Below, one piece after another: positions 17,118-25,462 of a DNA stretch of 64,000 nt. This DNA comes from JADJSS01 sp046329815. Its GTDB lineage: Bacteria; Bacteroidota; Bacteroidia; Chitinophagales; JADIYW01. Below the pieces are notes generated by a model. The model worked only from the letters and a program-made list of their open reading frames with translations. It had not been told where the DNA came from and searched no databases. Every line of letters begins with the position of its first letter. Within the stretch, counting starts at the first letter, position 1. The translations under genes and the position numbers were made by a program. Location of the stretch: positions 62,001 to 126,000 of the forward strand of contig JAXLTY010000003.1 of assembly GCA_046329815.1 (NCBI GenBank). The letters run 5' to 3'.

Positions 17118-17591
17118 ATGAAATCAGCTTCTTTAAGCGAAGTAAAAAACGAGCTCAGTCATTTAGATAAAAATGAACTGACTGAATTATGCCCGCGTCT
17201 GGCGCGTTATAAAAAAGAGAATAAAGAACTGCTTTCCTATTTATTATTTGATGCAAGCGATGAAGAAACCTATCGTAAAAACATCAAAGAACTGATCGAT
17301 GAAAATTTTGAAGCGATCACGCAAACCAATTTATATTTAGTCAAAAAGAGTTTGCGAAAAATTCTGCGCATTGCAAATAAGCACATTAAATATTCGCAAA
17401 ACAAAGAAACAGAAATCGATGTACTGATTCATTTTTGCTCGGTTTTATTTCATTCCAAAATTCCATACAAAAGCAATAAAGTTTTAAATAATCTGTATTT
17501 AAGCCAGCTTAAGAAAATTAATACTTGCCTTAAAACAGTACATGAAGATCTGCAATACGATTATCTAAAAAAGCTGGATGAATTAGCATAA
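17118..17591 (+). CDS. Hypothetical helical protein
   Basis: A 157-residue, Lys/Leu/Glu-rich, probably all-helical cytoplasmic protein. It starts MKSASLSEVKNELSHLDKNE and contains LCPRLARYKKENKELLSYLLF. No signal peptide or membrane span is seen. It may belong to a small uncharacterised Bacteroidota family, but I cannot name it with confidence. It is flanked by the hairpin element upstream and the long gene-free region with array B downstream. Confidence 0.75.
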   Translation: MKSASLSEVKNELSHLDKNELTELCPRLARYKKENKELLSYLLFDASDEETYRKNIKELIDENFEAITQTNLYLVKKSLRKILRIANKHIKYSQNKETEIDVLIHFCSVLFHSKIPYKSNKVLNNLYLSQLKKINTCLKTVHEDLQYDYLKKLDELA

Positions 17592-17669
17592 CTCTATTTA
17601 GAACTACATCAAAAACGTTTTTACAGGAAAATACAAATAAAATTCGCCGTAAAACCATTTTTATAGTTT

Positions 17670-17900
17670 TTTCCTCGTATGGGTAGCAATACCCACGCCA
17701 TAAAAACCTGTACCCATGCCGTGGGTACGAAAATCCACGCCATGTGTATCGATTTTCCTTGTACAGGTATCAATACCCACGCCATAAAAACCTGTACCCA
17801 CGTCATGGGTACGAAAATCCACGTCATGGGTATCGATTTTCCCGGTATAGGTAAAGGTACCCACGGAAAAGGTAACAGCACCCACGACATCAATAATGCG
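17670..17900. repeat. Tandem array B: eleven 21-bp units with an 84-bp higher-order repeat
   Basis: Eleven consecutive 21-bp units begin at 17670, 17691, 17712, 17733, 17754, 17775, 17796, 17817, 17838, 17859 and 17880. Unit types cycle in fours: TTTCC.., ACCCACGCC.., ACCCA...GGGTACG.., ATCCACG..TATCGAT. Unit 1 and unit 5 (17691 and 17775) are identical over all 21 bases, so an 84-bp block was duplicated. Many units hold an inverted ACCCA...TGGGT. Open frames run through the array on both strands only because 21 is a multiple of 3. Changes between related units fall at all codon positions, which argues against coding. It occupies the left part of a 918-bp gene-free region. Confidence 0.93.
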
Positions 17901-18245
17901 ACCTATGAATAAAAAAATGGCAATAATTACAATATCAAACCAGTTGTGCGGTTTGATTTTTGATTTTAACCACATAGCTCCGAACTTTAGGAGCATCGTT
18001 TTTTAAGATTAGCAATGCGTGCGATACAAAATATTACGTTAAAATAGAAAAATATAGGAATCGCCAAAAGCGATTCTATATGTGTTGCTATGGCTATCAG
18101 ACAGATTTGCACCAAACAACAATGTATAGTTATAAATCCTATACTTCTATGTGGTTTAAACCGCACAATGGTTATATCAATAATTTATGCAACGGCTATA
18201 TCCTTAAATCCATTCTTATTCACTTTTAAACCGTAATTTATATAA
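17901..18245. other. Gene-free spacer with small hairpins
   Basis: AT-rich sequence with no convincing gene. It contains a 7-bp stem hairpin (GAATCGC / GCGATTC, 18058-18076) and a palindrome GTGGTTTAAACCGCAC near 18152-18167. A related TGTGCGGTTTGA occurs near 17945. Nothing else is recognised. Confidence 0.5.
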
Positions 18246-18390
18246 TAGACCTCTTGCGAAATTTACTATTCTGCGCATCGCGCGTCATTGCGAACCCAGT
18301 GAAGGAATCTCTTTGCCATTCAAATAAGATGGCTTCGTGCCTCGCCATGACGCGTGCGCGTGAGATTTCTTGAATTTCGCAAGAAGTCTA
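18246..18390. mobile_element. MITE-like element with 18-bp terminal inverted repeats
   Basis: The left end TAGACCTCTTGCGAAATT (18246-18263) and the right end AATTTCGCAAGAAGTCTA (18373-18390) are inverted repeats with one mismatch in 18. The 145-bp interior has no open frame and contains a GCGTCATTGCGAACC..GGCTTCGTGCCTCGCCATGACGC pair related to the dispersed GTCATTGCGAGG family. TA at both ends may be a target duplication. It probably is, or was, mobilised by a transposase not in this window. It ends 119 bp before the metallo-beta-lactamase gene. Confidence 0.6.
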
Positions 18391-18509
18391 ATCGGATAGC
18401 TGAAGACTGCCTGATAAAACCTATAAAAATCTACTTAGTTAACCGCATTGCATTTTTATAATTTTTTCTATCTATATTCATACTGCAAAATCAACTTTCT
18501 GAACCTTTT

Positions 18510-19253
18510 ATGAAGCCGAAATTATTGTTATCTGTTTTTCTATTTTTTCTTTCTTGTAAAATGATAGTTGCGCAAAATAATCCGGCAGCTTTGACTATAA
18601 CGCATTTAACAGATAATTTCTACATCTACGTTACTTATCAACCGATTGAAGGCGAACCCTATCCTGCGAATGCGATGTACCTGGTCACCGACAAAGGTGT
18701 GGTTTTATTTGATACGCCATGGGATTCTACGCAGTTTCAGCCATTGCTCGACAGCATTGAAAATCGCCATCACAAAAAAGTGATCTTATGCATTTCAACG
18801 CATTTTCATGCAGACAGAACGGCAGGTTTGGAATATTACAAACATCAAAATATCAAAACCTACACTTCAAAACAGACATTCGATCTGTGCGCTGCCAACC
18901 AGGAAAAACAATCTGAATTTTATTTTACCAAAGACACGGTTTTTACTGTTGGAAACTATACATTTCAAACTTATTTTCCGGGCGCAGGTCATTCTCCGGA
19001 CAACATTGTGGTCTGGCTTCCCAAAAACAGTATTTTATATGGCGGTTGCTTTATAAAAAGTACTGAAGCGGAAACGCTTGGGAACCTTTCTGATGCTAAT
19101 CCAAGCGAATGGATGAAGTCAATAAAAAAAGTAAGAAAACTCTTGCCCAACGTGCAGTATGTGATACCGGGACATTTGGACTGGAATAACAATAAAAGTT
19201 TGAATCACACGCAAAAATTACTCATGAAATACCGTTTGGCAAACGAACGTTAG
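18510..19253 (+). CDS. Subclass B1-like metallo-beta-lactamase
   Basis: A 247-residue periplasmic or secreted zinc hydrolase. A signal peptide (MKPKLLLSVFLFFLSCKMIVAQ) is followed by the MBL fold. All B1 zinc ligands are present: His98, His100 and Asp102 in HFHADRTAG, His161 in GAGHSPDN, Cys180 in YGGCF and His222 in IPGHLDW. The Zn2 Cys and the spacing are diagnostic for B1 enzymes, which hydrolyse penicillins, cephalosporins and carbapenems. Activity is inferred. It stands alone between a repeat region and ftsK, with no integron or transposase, so it looks like a resident chromosomal gene. Confidence 0.9.
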   Translation: MKPKLLLSVFLFFLSCKMIVAQNNPAALTITHLTDNFYIYVTYQPIEGEPYPANAMYLVTDKGVVLFDTPWDSTQFQPLLDSIENRHHKKVILCISTHFHADRTAGLEYYKHQNIKTYTSKQTFDLCAANQEKQSEFYFTKDTVFTVGNYTFQTYFPGAGHSPDNIVVWLPKNSILYGGCFIKSTEAETLGNLSDANPSEWMKSIKKVRKLLPNVQYVIPGHLDWNNNKSLNHTQKLLMKYRLANER

Positions 19254-19370
19254 TATATTGATTATCATTGCAAAAGCAGAAATTTCACAACACAATTTTC
19301 TTCAAAAGTTATCCATACTTGTTTATTTTACGTTTACTGAAAATGGCTTTTTACAAATTATATTTGTTTC

Positions 19371-22016
19371 ATGGCAGATGATGTAGTAAAAGAAAAAGTA
19401 AAACGTACCAAAAAAGCACCGGTACAGGAAGAACCAATTGAAGAAAACGCGCCGGCACCAATCATTGATGCAGAAACATTAAAGACAGGTTTGGGTTTAT
19501 TTTTTCTATTTGTATCTATCGTATTATTTGTTGCCTTTGTTTCCTATTTGTTTACCTGGAAAGATGATCAGGATAAAGTGATGAATTTTTCCTGGAAAAT
19601 TATTTTTAGCAAAGAAGCATTAGTTGAAAATAAAATGGGCAGAATTGGCGCTTATTTGTCGCACCTTTTTTTCTATGATTTTTTTGGTATTGCCGCATTC
19701 ATTGTTCCGTATATTTTTTTCGCTATCGGTGTTAATCTTACTTTCAAAGAAAAAATATTTCGCATCACCAAAATATTTTTCACCAGTTTATTCTGGCTGA
19801 TTTTCATAGCAACATTAGCAACTTTCATTTTTCCAAACGCCGGCTTTCCTTATGGCGGCGGTTTAGGCAAAAATAATTATGAATGGCTTTCTACTTTTAT
19901 TGGCACTTTAGGTTTAGGTATTTTACTGGCAATTATCGGTTTTACGTTTTTAGGTTTTAATGTGCGCGATACATTCCTGAAATTCAAAGCATGGAAACAG
20001 CAATGGCAGGAAAAAAGAAGATTGGCTGCATTAGAAAAACAAGTTTATAAAAACAGTAAGATAGAAAATGAAGTCGATGATTTTTATAAAGAAGATGAGC
20101 TGGTAAAAGAAGAAGGTTATGAAATGGAAAGCATCATTCCTGAAGAAAAAGAATTACCAACACCTCATTTTGATGACAAAACCTTTGAGATCATTAATGA
20201 AAATGAAACCAATAATGAAATTGACTTACCTGAAATAAAACCGATTGATGAGAAATATTTAGAAATGGAACTGGTGGAAAAACCAGTTGAAGATACAAAT
20301 GCAATCGAGCTGGAAAATCCGACTTTAACAAAAGAAAAAAACGTTGCTAAAGAAGATAATATTGATCTGGAAATTGAAGAGTTGCAGGCATTCGGCACTG
20401 CAAACACGGCTGATCTGTTAGCGGCAAATACAGTAACTGCTGCCACAGAAATTAATTCGCAAACTAAAAAAGCATTAGAACATTTTGGTTTAGATACTGA
20501 ATTCGATCCGAAACTGGAATTATCTGATTACAAATATCCGCCGTTGACTTTAATGGAAGAACACGGCAGCGGACAAATCGAGATCAATAAAGAAGAACTG
20601 GAAGCCAACAAAAATCAGATCGTTCAAACTTTATTGAATTACAATATTGGCATTGATAAAATAAAAGCAACTGTTGGACCAACTGTAACATTATATGAAA
20701 TTGTTCCTGAAAAAGGCGTGCGTATTTCTAAAATCAAAAACCTGGAAGACGATATTGCATTGAGTTTGGCTGCGCTTGGTATTCGTATCATCGCGCCGAT
20801 TCCTGGTCGTGGAACTATTGGTATTGAAGTGCCGAATGTGAAGAAAAGCATTGTATCCATGCGCTCCATGCTGGCTGGCGAAAAGTTCCAGAAATCGGAT
20901 GCTGATCTGCCAATCGCTTTAGGCAAAACAATTTCTAACGAAGACTTTGTAGTCGATTTGTCAAAAATGCCGCATTTATTAATGGCTGGTGCAACAGGAC
21001 AAGGAAAATCTGTTGGTTTAAATGCAATCTTGGTTTCCTTATTATACAAAAAGCATCCGGCAGAATTAAAATTTGTATTAGTCGATCCGAAAAAAGTCGA
21101 GCTCAATTTATACAAATTAATTGAGAATCATTATTTGGCTAAATTACCGAATGAAGAAGACGCCATCATCACTGACAACAAAAAAGTAATCTATACATTG
21201 AATGCATTGTGCATCGAAATGGATCAGCGTTATGAATTATTGAAAACCGCACAGGTTCGTCAAATCAAAGAATATAATCAGAAATTTTTGGCACGACAAC
21301 TAAATCCAAATAATGGACATAGATTCTTACCGTATATTGTTTTAGTAGTTGATGAGTTTGCCGATTTGATGATGACAGCCGGAAAAGAAGTGGAAGTGCC
21401 GATTGCACGTTTGGCGCAATTAGCGCGCGCCATTGGTATTCATTTGGTGATTGCTACGCAACGTCCGTCTGTAAATATTATTACAGGAACCATCAAAGCG
21501 AATTTTCCAGGCCGAATTGCGTTTAAAGTAACTGCAAAAGTAGATTCACGCACGATTTTAGATGCCAGCGGTGCCGATCAGTTGATTGGTCGCGGTGATA
21601 TGTTATTATCGCAAAGCGGCGAACTCACGCGTTTACAATGTCCGTTTGTTGATACGCCTGAAGTAGAACGCATCGCGAAATTTATCGGCGACCAGCGCGG
21701 CTTTGCTACTTCTTACGAATTACCGGAATACATCGATCCGAAAGATAAAGACAGCGGCGGCGAGCGCTTTTTAGATCTTGGCGACCGCGATGAATTATTC
21801 ACCGAAGCTGCACGTCTCATAGTGCGCAATCAAATCGGTTCTACTTCATTGATACAGCGTAAATTAGCGCTTGGCTATGCGCGTTCCGGCAGATTAATGG
21901 ATCAATTGGAAGCAGTTGGCATTGTCGGTCCGAATGTTGGCAGCAAAGCCAGAGAAGTTTACGTAAAAACAGATGAAGAATTGGAACGAATTTTGCAAGA
22001 GATTGGTGAAAAATGA
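19371..22016 (+). CDS. ftsK: DNA translocase FtsK/SpoIIIE
   Basis: A septal DNA pump that clears and aligns chromosome termini at division. It has N-terminal membrane segments at about residues 40-65, 95-120, 135-155 and 170-195, and an acidic Glu/Asn-rich linker to about residue 370. The RecA-like motor follows with Walker A GATGQGKS and the conserved VVDEFADLMM and ATQRPSVNIITG segments. A C-terminal gamma domain (QRKLALGYARSGRLMDQLE) recognises polar DNA sequences. 881 residues is normal for Bacteroidota. A TATATTTG box at 19359-19366 may be a -7 element. Confidence 0.97.
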   Translation: MADDVVKEKVKRTKKAPVQEEPIEENAPAPIIDAETLKTGLGLFFLFVSIVLFVAFVSYLFTWKDDQDKVMNFSWKIIFSKEALVENKMGRIGAYLSHLFFYDFFGIAAFIVPYIFFAIGVNLTFKEKIFRITKIFFTSLFWLIFIATLATFIFPNAGFPYGGGLGKNNYEWLSTFIGTLGLGILLAIIGFTFLGFNVRDTFLKFKAWKQQWQEKRRLAALEKQVYKNSKIENEVDDFYKEDELVKEEGYEMESIIPEEKELPTPHFDDKTFEIINENETNNEIDLPEIKPIDEKYLEMELVEKPVEDTNAIELENPTLTKEKNVAKEDNIDLEIEELQAFGTANTADLLAANTVTAATEINSQTKKALEHFGLDTEFDPKLELSDYKYPPLTLMEEHGSGQIEINKEELEANKNQIVQTLLNYNIGIDKIKATVGPTVTLYEIVPEKGVRISKIKNLEDDIALSLAALGIRIIAPIPGRGTIGIEVPNVKKSIVSMRSMLAGEKFQKSDADLPIALGKTISNEDFVVDLSKMPHLLMAGATGQGKSVGLNAILVSLLYKKHPAELKFVLVDPKKVELNLYKLIENHYLAKLPNEEDAIITDNKKVIYTLNALCIEMDQRYELLKTAQVRQIKEYNQKFLARQLNPNNGHRFLPYIVLVVDEFADLMMTAGKEVEVPIARLAQLARAIGIHLVIATQRPSVNIITGTIKANFPGRIAFKVTAKVDSRTILDASGADQLIGRGDMLLSQSGELTRLQCPFVDTPEVERIAKFIGDQRGFATSYELPEYIDPKDKDSGGERFLDLGDRDELFTEAARLIVRNQIGSTSLIQRKLALGYARSGRLMDQLEAVGIVGPNVGSKAREVYVKTDEELERILQEIGEK

Positions 22017-22093
22017 TTTTCGAGTTATTAGTTGCAGGTGATAAGATATAAGTAAAATGTTCTATTTTAGCAGTTTTCTTTATCGACACATCC

Positions 22094-22128
22094 AAATAAC
22101 AAATAACGTATAACCTATAACAAACATC
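22094..22128 (+). repeat. 7-bp repeat tract upstream of lolA
   Basis: Five heptads, AAATAAC, AAATAAC, GTATAAC, CTATAAC and AAACATC, occupy 22094-22128 and end one base before the lolA ATG (22130). The preceding AGATATAAGTAAAATG near 22044 also resembles the start of the tract at 12068. Confidence 0.65.
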
Positions 22129-22129
22129 A

Positions 22130-22786
22130 ATGATTTATCTTTTCTCATTTTTAACTTTCTTTTTATCCGTTTTTGGTCTTCAAACCGACAATAAAACGTT
22201 GAACGACCCGAAAGCAAAAGCATTGTTAGATAATGTAAGCAAAACCTACAAAGGTTTTTCATCTATAGACGCGAAAATTACTTTAGTTACCGAAAATCCG
22301 CAAGCAAATAAAACCACTACACAAAACGGAAGTGTGTATATCAAAGGTGAAAAATATAAAATTGACATGGGCAGACAGGAAGTATATTGCGACAACAAGA
22401 GTGTTTGGACTTACCTGAAAGATATCAATGAAGTGCAGATTAATGATTATGAACCGAACAAAGAAGACATCACGCCATCGAATATGTTTACGATCTACAA
22501 AAATGATTTTAACTACATGATGAATGGCGAAGAAGTGATCGATAAAGCAACTTGTTCAATTGTTGATCTGATGCCAAAAGATAAAAGCAAACCGTTTTTT
22601 AAAGTGCGTATCTGGATTGATAAAAACGCGAAATACATCAAGCGCATGAAAGCATTTGACAAGAACGGAAACCGATATACTTACAATGTTACTTCATTCA
22701 ATTCAAAAGCAGGTTTGGATGATTCATTTTTCAAATTTGATGTTAGCAAGCATCCAGGTGTGAAAGTTGAAGACTTGCGTTTATAA
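22130..22786 (+). CDS. lolA: Outer-membrane lipoprotein carrier protein LolA family
   Basis: A periplasmic lipoprotein chaperone of 218 residues. A short hydrophobic signal (MIYLFSFLTFFLSVFG) is followed by the LolA half-barrel pattern: LLDNVSKTYKGFSSIDAKIT, GSVYIKGEKYKIDM, VWTYLKDINEVQINDY and FKVRIWIDKNAKYIKRMKAFDKNGNRYTY in broken segments. Close linkage behind ftsK is common in Bacteroidota and supports the call. The start overlaps the end of a heptad repeat tract where a ribosome binding site would lie. Confidence 0.88.
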   Translation: MIYLFSFLTFFLSVFGLQTDNKTLNDPKAKALLDNVSKTYKGFSSIDAKITLVTENPQANKTTTQNGSVYIKGEKYKIDMGRQEVYCDNKSVWTYLKDINEVQINDYEPNKEDITPSNMFTIYKNDFNYMMNGEEVIDKATCSIVDLMPKDKSKPFFKVRIWIDKNAKYIKRMKAFDKNGNRYTYNVTSFNSKAGLDDSFFKFDVSKHPGVKVEDLRL

Positions 22787-22828
22787 TTCTCTTTTTAGTT
22801 TTCTAAAATAATTTATCTAAATTCATCC

Positions 22829-23389
22829 ATGCTTGAATTTAATTTTGACTTATTTCCTGAGTTGGTTACACAACGATTGGTGCTGCGACAAATGACGCCT
22901 GACGATGCTGCAAATTTATTTGCCTTGAATACAAATAATGACGTATTGAAATACCTGGATTTTTTGCGCATGAAAACTATTGATGATGCATATAAAAAAA
23001 TAGAAAAGATCAATAAAGAAATAAAAAATGCAGATTGCATTTATTGGGCAATTTCTACTCAAGAAAATCCACATGAATTAATTGGTACAATCTGTTTATT
23101 TCATTTTAAGAAGCAACATTATCGTGGTGAAGTTGGCTATTTGCTGCATCCTGATTTTTGGCGCAAAGGTATCTTGCAGGAATGTATGTATGCTGTTTTA
23201 AATTATGGTTTTGATGTATTGAATCTGCATTCTGTAGAAGCGATTGTTGATCCTGAAAATGCAGCGAGTATTGGCTTATTGGAAAAAAATAAGTTTGTGC
23301 GTGAAGCATATTTCAAAGAAGATTTTTATCAGAATGGAAAATTTCTGGACACAGCAATTTATTCTTTATTAAAATCAAACTGGAAATAA
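22829..23389 (+). CDS. GNAT-family N-acetyltransferase (RimJ/RimL-like)
   Basis: A 186-residue acetyltransferase. It shows TQRLVLRQMTPDDAANLFAL at the N-terminus, the acetyl-CoA region GEVGYLLHPDFWRKGILQE, and the C-terminal VDPENAASIGLLEKNKF, all typical of the RimJ/RimL subfamily that acetylates protein N-termini or small molecules. The substrate is unknown. It ends at a strong bidirectional terminator. Confidence 0.92.
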   Translation: MLEFNFDLFPELVTQRLVLRQMTPDDAANLFALNTNNDVLKYLDFLRMKTIDDAYKKIEKINKEIKNADCIYWAISTQENPHELIGTICLFHFKKQHYRGEVGYLLHPDFWRKGILQECMYAVLNYGFDVLNLHSVEAIVDPENAASIGLLEKNKFVREAYFKEDFYQNGKFLDTAIYSLLKSNWK

Positions 23390-23393
23390 AAAA

Positions 23394-23415
23394 AAGCGAA
23401 TCAATTGATTCGCTT
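23394..23415. terminator. Bidirectional intrinsic terminator
   Basis: Palindrome AAGCGAATCAATTGATTCGCTT, with an A run before it and a TGTATTTTTT tail after it, between the convergent genes ending at 23389 (+) and 23438 (-). It can serve both strands. Confidence 0.8.
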
Positions 23416-23437
23416 TGTATTTTTTATGAGGCAATAT

Positions 23438-24355
23438 TTATTGCAGGATGATCTTTTTGCTGGTCATCTTCTCACCTATTTTCAATTGAATTAAATAAGC
23501 GCCTTTTGCTTCGTTCTCAATATTGTATTGTTTTAAAAATTCGCCGTTGAAATTTTGCATAACTTCCGACTGAACCACACGACCTGTAATGTCAAATATC
23601 GTTAATGTCAACGCGCCTTTTTCATTCGATGCAAAATCAACAGAAATTTTTCCGTTTGTTGGATTTGGTGCAATCACAAATTTTTCAGCAATTAAATCCA
23701 TGCTGAATGGTTTTTTAATTTCAACAACCGGATCCGGTATTATTTTGTACAATGTATATTCCTTGATCGGGCAACCGCAGTCGCATTTTTCCCTGTCTTT
23801 TTTGATGTTAGTGATCGCTTGTAATTTATCTTCCAATCCAAAATACAATTGTTTTGCTAAAGGCAAATTCGCTAATGTAACAACAGTTGTTTTACCATTT
23901 TCATCTGTTTTTGATAAAGAAACCGGTGTTTTGTCTTTCATAATAATTTCCGTTTTATCATCAGCAAAAAACCAGTGTTCGCCATCTGCTTTTACATTTT
24001 TTTCCAACTTAAACTTTATAGCTTCCGGTTTTTTACCAAGCATAACTTTTACTGTTGCTGCAACACCATTTCTAATGTAATTCAATGTTATTTCATTACC
24101 TAAATCATAATTGGCAACCTGAGCAACTAAATCTGCTTTTTTCAACACCGTAACACCATTAATTGCAGTGATAATATCTTTTTCCTGTAAACCAAATTTC
24201 TTAGCAGCGCCATTTTCAAACAGTTCAGTAATTTGCGCGCCTGTGATTCCATTTGCTGTATAATCGCCAATGGTAACACCTAAAAAGCCAGTGTTTTTAG
24301 CAAATGTGGAAATCAAAAAAGTAAGTAGTAAAACGGAAAGTAAAATTTTCTTCAT
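23438..24355 (-). CDS. Secreted PDZ-domain protein with T9SS sorting domain (paralogue 1)
   Basis: A 305-residue exported protein. The signal peptide is MKKILLSVLLLTFLISTFA. A PDZ domain at about residues 22-108 contains GFLGVTI and DIITAINGVTV. A middle region has KADGEHWFFADDKTEI and a Cys cluster (EKCDCGC). A C-terminal type IX secretion domain of about 80 residues shows IAPNPTNGKISVDF, FDITGRVV and KGAYLIQLKIG..KKIIL. No protease domain is attached, which is unusual for a PDZ module. It is a diverged tandem copy of the next gene. Expected location is the cell surface or outside the cell. Confidence 0.9.
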   Translation of the reverse strand: MKKILLSVLLLTFLISTFAKNTGFLGVTIGDYTANGITGAQITELFENGAAKKFGLQEKDIITAINGVTVLKKADLVAQVANYDLGNEITLNYIRNGVAATVKVMLGKKPEAIKFKLEKNVKADGEHWFFADDKTEIIMKDKTPVSLSKTDENGKTTVVTLANLPLAKQLYFGLEDKLQAITNIKKDREKCDCGCPIKEYTLYKIIPDPVVEIKKPFSMDLIAEKFVIAPNPTNGKISVDFASNEKGALTLTIFDITGRVVQSEVMQNFNGEFLKQYNIENEAKGAYLIQLKIGEKMTSKKIILQ

Positions 24356-24436
24356 AAATAAATATTAATTATAGTTTTGATTGTGCAATATAGTAAAAAA
24401 ACATTCTGTAGTATATTTTACTGTTTACAAAAAATG

Positions 24437-25360
24437 TTAATGCAGAAAAATACGTTTCGTTGTTTGTTTATCGTTAATTTTCAGCACCACCAAGTATTCG
24501 CCTTTTGGTTGATTCGACAAATTGAATGTCCTGACTGTTTCATTCGAAATATCCGTTATTGATTCTGTCTGAACAATACGACCAACAATATCAAATATTT
24601 GCAACTGAGCCATTCCTTTTTCAGAAGACATGATTTTTACAGAAAATTGTCCATTGCTTGGATTTGGAAATACAGAAAACACATTTACGTTCAATTCATT
24701 TTGCGGCAATTGTTTTTGTTCTTTTTTGGGCGCATTTGCTTCTTTGATATATACAATTTCTTTCGTTTTGCAATTGCGTTTCGCCTGATCTTCTTTGATG
24801 CGTTTGATACCTTCAACTTTATCGTTGATATCTAAAAAATATTGCGGCACTTCTTCATTTTTATAAGAAGTACCAACGATCCAGGAATCGATTTTTCCTG
24901 TTGAGTCAGTTTTGGAAATTGAAATTGGCGTATTATCACTTCTTAGTAAAATCTCCGTTTTATCATCTTTAAAAAACCAATGCTCGCCATCTTTTTTTAT
25001 CGACTTTTTAATATTATAAGTGCGTTTGGTGCCTTTGTAGCCCAAATGTACATTTAAAGATGCTGCTTGTCCGTTTCTCACAAAATCTATTACAATCAAA
25101 TCGCTCCAGTTGTACAAATCCAGTTCATCTACCAAATCTGCAGTATTCAGCATTTTCTTTCCATTAACGGCTGTAATGATATCATTTTCTTTTAAACCAT
25201 ATTGTTTGGCAGCGCCATCATCAAAGACATTTACTACTTGTACACCAATCAGCTCATTATTTTTATAATCGTGTATAGAAATTCCTAAATAACCCGGATT
25301 ATTGGCATTGATTTTGGTTACATAACAAAAAAGTAAAGAAATAAATAAAAATTTACGCAT
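24437..25360 (-). CDS. Secreted PDZ-domain protein with T9SS sorting domain (paralogue 2)
   Basis: A 307-residue paralogue of the preceding gene with the same order: signal peptide (MRKFLFISLLFCYVTKINA), PDZ domain (GYLGISI, DIITAVNGKKM), a middle region with KDGEHWFFKDDKTEILL, and a T9SS sorting domain (SVFPNPSNGQFSVKI, FDIVGRIV, KGEYLVVLKI..KRIFL). It lacks the Cys cluster of paralogue 1. The pair lies head to tail with an 81-bp gap, so a local duplication is likely. Function is unknown; a binding or scaffold role at the surface is only inferred. Confidence 0.9.
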   Translation of the reverse strand: MRKFLFISLLFCYVTKINANNPGYLGISIHDYKNNELIGVQVVNVFDDGAAKQYGLKENDIITAVNGKKMLNTADLVDELDLYNWSDLIVIDFVRNGQAASLNVHLGYKGTKRTYNIKKSIKKDGEHWFFKDDKTEILLRSDNTPISISKTDSTGKIDSWIVGTSYKNEEVPQYFLDINDKVEGIKRIKEDQAKRNCKTKEIVYIKEANAPKKEQKQLPQNELNVNVFSVFPNPSNGQFSVKIMSSEKGMAQLQIFDIVGRIVQTESITDISNETVRTFNLSNQPKGEYLVVLKINDKQTTKRIFLH

Positions 25361-25462
25361 AAACCTTTTTTAATTTTGATAGTCAAACAAAAATAATGCA
25401 AACTTCTTTTGTTTATTTTATTTTTTTTATTTTTAACTGTTAAATAGTAACTAAAAATAAGT

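Noticed and set aside
17621..17996. Open frames on both strands through array B (for example 17679-17912 plus)
   Set aside because: A 21-bp tandem repeat keeps all frames open. Changes between units fall at every codon position and no start signal is seen.
18510..19253. Beta-lactamase gene as part of an integron or transposon
   Set aside because: No integrase, transposase, attC-like site or flanking insertion sequence is seen; only a MITE-like element is nearby.
20639..21115. 158-codon antisense frame inside ftsK
   Set aside because: ftsK motor motifs lie on the plus strand through this stretch.
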